From assembly GCA_030428025.1 (NCBI GenBank), contig JAUIBJ010000145.1, positions 1-7,588 of the forward strand: a DNA stretch of 7,588 nt, in the 5' to 3' direction. Within the stretch, counting starts at the first letter, position 1; the number at the start of each line of letters is the position of its first letter. Under the pieces are notes generated by a model. That model saw only the letters and a program-made list of their open reading frames with translations. It ran no database searches and was not told the DNA's origin. The position numbers and the translations under genes are program-made. Shown here piece by piece: positions 6,313-7,588 of this stretch. The stretch comes from Alphaproteobacteria bacterium (GTDB lineage Bacteria > Pseudomonadota > Alphaproteobacteria > Rhodobacterales > Rhodobacteraceae).

Positions 6313-7013
6313 GACGACTTGCTCCAGGCGTCGGCCGGGTCCGCTTCGGCATAGTCGCGCAGCGCCTCGACGCTTTCGATCTCTGCATGGTGCCGGGAGA
6401 CATGCACGCCCACCGATTTCAGCTTGGAAAAGGCGCGCGACAGGCTTTCGGGCTTCATCCCCAGCCGTCCCGCGATCAACCCCTTATCATAGGGAAGGGT
6501 GACGGCACAGGGCCCGACCTCGTCGGGGCAGAGCCGCATCAGAAAGTCCGCCACCCGCTGGGCGCCGGTCTGGGCCTTGATCTGCTCGACCTGGCCCACG
6601 AGGTCGTGCAGATGCTGGAAGGTCGCGGCGATGACCGAGACCGCCACTTCCGGTTCCTTTTTCAGCAGCGCGATGAAGCGGCGGGCGGAGAGCTGCATCA
6701 GCTTGCAATCGGTCACGGCCTCGGCAGAGACAGGATAGGGCCTGAGCCGGAAGGCGACGGCCTCGCCGAAACTGTGGCCGCGGGTGAAGACATTCACCAC
6801 CGCTTCGTTGCCGTTCGCGGCCACCCGGTAGAGCTTGACCCAGCCGTCCAGCACCACATGGATCACGCTGGCCTCCTCGCCCTGCAGGAAGACCGTCTCG
6901 CCACGGGAAAAACTGCGGATAGAGGCCTCCGCCAGAAGCGCGTCGACCACACCCTCGGGCATCTTGCTCAGAAGCAGCGAGTTTCTGGCCGTCTCAAGGT
7001 GGTGTCGGTCCAT
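6309..7013 (-). CDS. Crp/Fnr-family transcriptional regulator, Dnr/NnrR-like
   Basis: 234 residues. The N-terminal effector domain is a cyclic-nucleotide-binding-like beta-roll (about residues 15-130), with RGETVFLQGE, GWVKLYR and the GHSFGEAVAF segment. A long dimer helix follows (about 125-150), then a Crp-type winged helix-turn-helix (about 150-220). The recognition helix reads PESLSRAF: Glu189, Ser192 and Arg193 correspond to the E-x-x-S-R of FNR that reads TTGA half-sites. This fits the TTGAC box upstream of norC. The N-terminal cysteine cluster of FNR is absent; the only cysteines are 103, 162 and 169, so an oxygen-labile 4Fe-4S cluster is unlikely. NO sensing of the Dnr/NnrR kind is the best guess. 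The ATG at 7013 is chosen because the frame above it shows no domain; its ribosome binding site is weak. It overlaps the DUF4202 gene by ATGA. Confidence 0.88.
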   Translation of the reverse strand: MDRHHLETARNSLLLSKMPEGVVDALLAEASIRSFSRGETVFLQGEEASVIHVVLDGWVKLYRVAANGNEAVVNVFTRGHSFGEAVAFRLRPYPVSAEAVTDCKLMQLSARRFIALLKKEPEVAVSVIAATFQHLHDLVGQVEQIKAQTGAQRVADFLMRLCPDEVGPCAVTLPYDKGLIAGRLGMKPESLSRAFSKLKSVGVHVSRHHAEIESVEALRDYAEADPADAWSKSS

Positions 7014-7443
7014 CGCTCTGTCCCGCGGCCCGGGGCCGCCCCTTTTCCGCCGCGTGCCGGAACGGCCCGCAATCGCCCTTCCTTCGGGGATAGGGCGGGA
7101 GTCGCCCCTTTGTAAAGGGCGCTCCGGCTGTGCGGCCCCGGGACCGCGGTGGCCTGAAAGCGTTTTGCCGTCACACGCGTGCAGGACAGGTCTGGCCGCG
7201 GCGACCGTTGCGTTCGGCAAGGGGCCGGCAACGACAACACCGGGCCCAGCCCCCCTTGGCGCGCGCCCTTGGATCGTGCCGGGCAGGCCACGTGCCGCGC
7301 AGCGGAAGCGGTGCAAGCGGCGCATCACAGTGAAAGCGGCCGGGTCGGGACCTTCGCCGAACGTGGACTTTCGGCGGGTGGGCGCCTAGGCTGGGCTTCG
7401 AGGATCATTGCGGGTGCGGGCGGGATTTCCGGGGCATGGGACG
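7014..7443. other. Intergenic region between divergent genes
   Basis: 430 bases, very GC-rich, between the regulator start and the gene entering the right edge. It should hold two divergent promoters, but I find no convincing -35/-10 pair and no TTGA(T/C)-N4-(A/G)TCAA box. Open frames crossing it on both strands have no recognisable protein character. The only notable element is the dyad at 7106-7119. Confidence 0.6.
7106..7119. promoter_or_regulatory. Short dyad upstream of the regulator gene
   Basis: CCCTTTGTAAAGGG is a perfect inverted repeat (6-bp arms, 2-base centre) and one of the few A/T-containing sites in this GC-rich spacer. It ends about 93 bases before the regulator start codon, so it could be an operator or part of that promoter. 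An overlapping alternative pairing of CGCCC (7103-7107) with GGGCG (7117-7121) is also possible. It does not fit the FNR-type consensus. No binding protein can be named. Confidence 0.3.
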
Positions 7444-7588
7444 ATGACGGGTGCTGACGGAGCGGCTCAACGGGTGCTGATCCTGTCCGATGCGTCGGAC
7501 GGGCCGGCGCGGCTGGCGGCGGAAAACGTGCGCACGGCCTTCGATTATGCGCGCATAGGTCATGACGGGGTCGATCTGTCGGCTGGCG
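7444..7588 (+). CDS. Start of an unidentified gene, truncated by the window edge
   Basis: 48 residues are visible from the ATG at 7444, with no stop before the edge. The codons have the G/C-rich third positions seen in neighbouring genes. The residues QRVLILSDASDGPARLAAENVRTAFDYARIG are predicted as a beta strand, loop and long helix, as at the start of a Rossmann-like or flavodoxin-like domain. The pattern vaguely recalls the N-termini of DUF2194-type (PelA-like, polysaccharide-related) proteins, but the fragment is too short to claim this. GGGG at 7431-7434 could be the ribosome binding site. An upstream in-frame GTG at 7414 is an alternative start. It is transcribed divergently from the regulator, so no link to NO metabolism is implied. 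Confidence 0.55.
   Translation, partial: MTGADGAAQRVLILSDASDGPARLAAENVRTAFDYARIGHDGVDLSAG

Noticed and set aside
7208..7220. TTGC-GTTCG-GCAA as an FNR-type box upstream of the regulator
   Set aside because: TTG and CAA are separated by 7 bases where the box needs 8, and the inner arm bases do not match.
7258..7267. GGCGCGCGCC palindrome
   Set aside because: A 10-bp alternating G/C palindrome is expected by chance in sequence of this composition.

Overview
The window is a high-GC alphaproteobacterial segment. It carries a complete cytochrome c-dependent nitric oxide reductase (cNOR) operon in the order norC-norB-norQ-norD-norE-norF, all on the + strand. This is the six-gene order known from Paracoccus denitrificans. 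Together with the close resemblance of NorC to the Paracoccus protein, it suggests a denitrifying member of the Rhodobacterales/Rhodobacteraceae. No 16S or other taxonomic marker is present, so the genus is open.

Layout: bases 1-165 are the leader of norC and hold a perfect FNR/NNR-type box (TTGAC-N4-GTCAA, 88-101). norC (166-618) and norB (634-1998) encode the two catalytic subunits, and all expected haem and FeB ligands are present. norQ (2004-2816) and norD (2827-4764) encode a MoxR-type AAA+ ATPase and its VWA-domain partner, which activate the enzyme (FeB insertion). A 157-base gap follows, filled with two tandem pairs of near-perfect 22-24 bp palindromes (4782-4902). norE (4922-5470, cytochrome oxidase subunit III-like) and norF (5476-5742, small membrane protein) close the operon.

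Converging on norF from the other strand, with only 6 bases between the stop codons, is a two-gene unit. A Crp/Fnr-family regulator (7013-6309) overlaps by ATGA with a DUF4202 protein (6312-5749). The regulator lacks the FNR iron-sulfur cysteines but keeps the E-x-x-S-R recognition-helix signature. It is therefore a plausible Dnr/NnrR-type NO sensor that could act on the box upstream of norC. A 430-base intergenic region (7014-7443) separates it from a divergent gene that begins at about 7444 and runs off the window.

How it works together: on NO exposure under low oxygen, the regulator would activate norCBQDEF. NorCB reduces NO to N2O in the inner membrane, NorQD matures it, and NorEF supports full activity. 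The least ordinary parts are the paired palindromes splitting norCBQD from norEF, and the translationally coupled DUF4202 gene of unknown function. The nor genes themselves look canonical and intact.
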